Shown: positions 63,610 to 64,000 of the stretch, in pieces | Position numbering within the stretch: position 1 is the stretch's first letter | Layout: each line of letters opens with the position of its first letter | From: Palaemon carinicauda | Taxonomy: Eukaryota; Arthropoda; Malacostraca; Decapoda; Palaemonidae | Direction of reading: 5' to 3' | NCBI RefSeq assembly: GCF_036898095.1 | Contig: NC_090765.1 | Location: 35,377,829 to 35,441,828 of the forward strand | DNA length: 64,000 bases | Program-made: the position numbers and the translations under genes | Notes under the pieces: model-generated | Seen by the model: only the letters and a program-made list of their open reading frames with translations | The model's database searches: none | Told to the model about the DNA's origin: nothing

Positions 63610-63960
63610 CAAAAGATATTCGACCGATCTCATGAAATTTCGTGGGACGATTATCCATGATCTAAGGACAATTTTATTAGATTTTGGGAGTGATTGGGTC
63701 AAAAGTCAAGGCTGCCAAGGTCACGAAAAGGTAAAAAATTAATAAAAAAAAAAAAAAACTCAAAACTAATTAATTGAATCTCATGAAATTTGGTGGGATG
63801 ATTGGCCATGATCCAAAGACAATTTTATTAGATTTTGAAAGTGATTGGGTCAAAAGGTCAAGGTCAAGAAAAGGTGAACATTTTTTTTACCATATTGTGG
63901 TCAACTTTTATCCGATTTGCATGAAAATAGTGCCAAAGTGTGAATAATTCAATTGGCTAT
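63610..63960. repeat. Tandem repeat with AGGTCA half sites
   Basis: Two ~100-bp units (63630-63735 and 63779-63878) share ctcatgaaattt(c/g)gtggga, ccatgat, then acaattttattagatttt and gtgattgggtcaaaa. Unit 1 contains CCAAGGTCA (63715-63723) and unit 2 TCAAGGTCA (63858-63866). The unit resembles a repeat I recall as common in marine invertebrates, not assigned here. Confidence 0.75.
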
Positions 63961-64000
63961 CTTGTGATATAAACGGGATATAGTGGTGCCACTACCCTTG

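Larger units (their letters stand above)
62746..64000 (-). other. HADHB: HADHB upstream intron to window edge
   Basis: No further HADHB exon was recognised before the right edge. The stretch holds a partial interspersed repeat and a tandem repeat, both listed. Confidence 0.5.

Noticed and set aside
1..64000. tRNA, rRNA, CRISPR or bacterial operon features
   Set aside because: No cloverleaf, rRNA core or regularly spaced repeat-spacer array was seen; gene structure is clearly eukaryotic.

Overview
This is a eukaryotic genomic window: genes are split into many short exons with GT/AG introns, the intergenic and intronic DNA is AT-rich, and roughly half the window is recognisable transposon DNA. 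The mix (several DIRS-type tyrosine-recombinase retrotransposons, an RTE-like non-LTR family, a Tigger/pogo DNA transposon and an arthropod-type Lrrk kinase) fits an arthropod, most likely a decapod crustacean. The taxon is an inference; nothing in the sequence proves it.

Two host genes are visible. On the + strand, 15 exons between 2110 and 46888 encode the C-terminal ~978 residues of a Lrrk/ROCO-family kinase (LRRK1/LRRK2 homologue): end of the COR/linker region, a complete protein kinase domain (glycine-rich loop, YRDLK, DYG, APE) and a C-terminal WD40-like region, ending at a TGA at 46886-46888. All exon phases agree. The N-terminal repeats and the ROC GTPase must lie upstream of the window. 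On the - strand, five exons between 62745 and 56746 encode the C-terminal 243 residues of the mitochondrial trifunctional enzyme beta subunit (HADHB, 3-ketoacyl-CoA thiolase), with its 5' exons beyond the right edge.

Layout. 1-870: 3' end of an RTE-like element. 900-1720: DIRS RT/RNase H relic. 2110-7272: Lrrk exons 1-3, with an antisense LINE relic at 6.5-6.9 kb. 8334-12039: complete Tigger element with TA duplication and a twice-broken transposase. 13.2-13.8 kb: ~0.6-kb interspersed repeat. 16.3-22.4 kb: kinase exons, with RTE and Tigger-like relics between. 22.45-30.83 kb: an RTE-like element split by a 6.5-kb DIRS element that has inverted terminal repeats and an internal complementary region. 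31.9-38.6 kb: Lrrk exons 10-14 with a foldback MITE-like element. 40.15-46.35 kb: a GC-rich gag-like region, then an antisense DIRS relic that contains a second copy of part of the last Lrrk exon. 46.5-46.9 kb: true last exon. 48.15-54.53 kb: degenerate DIRS element with recognisable inverted ends. 55.15-55.70 kb: inverted fragment of the gag-like family. 56.75-62.75 kb: HADHB exons, with another DIRS relic and a second copy of the 0.6-kb repeat in one intron. 63.6-63.96 kb: tandem repeat carrying nuclear-receptor-type half sites.

The most unusual observation is the Lrrk exon fragment embedded inside a DIRS reverse-transcriptase relic about 2.2 kb upstream of its parent exon, in the same orientation and with an open reading frame. 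No prokaryotic genes, CRISPR arrays, rRNAs or tRNAs were seen.
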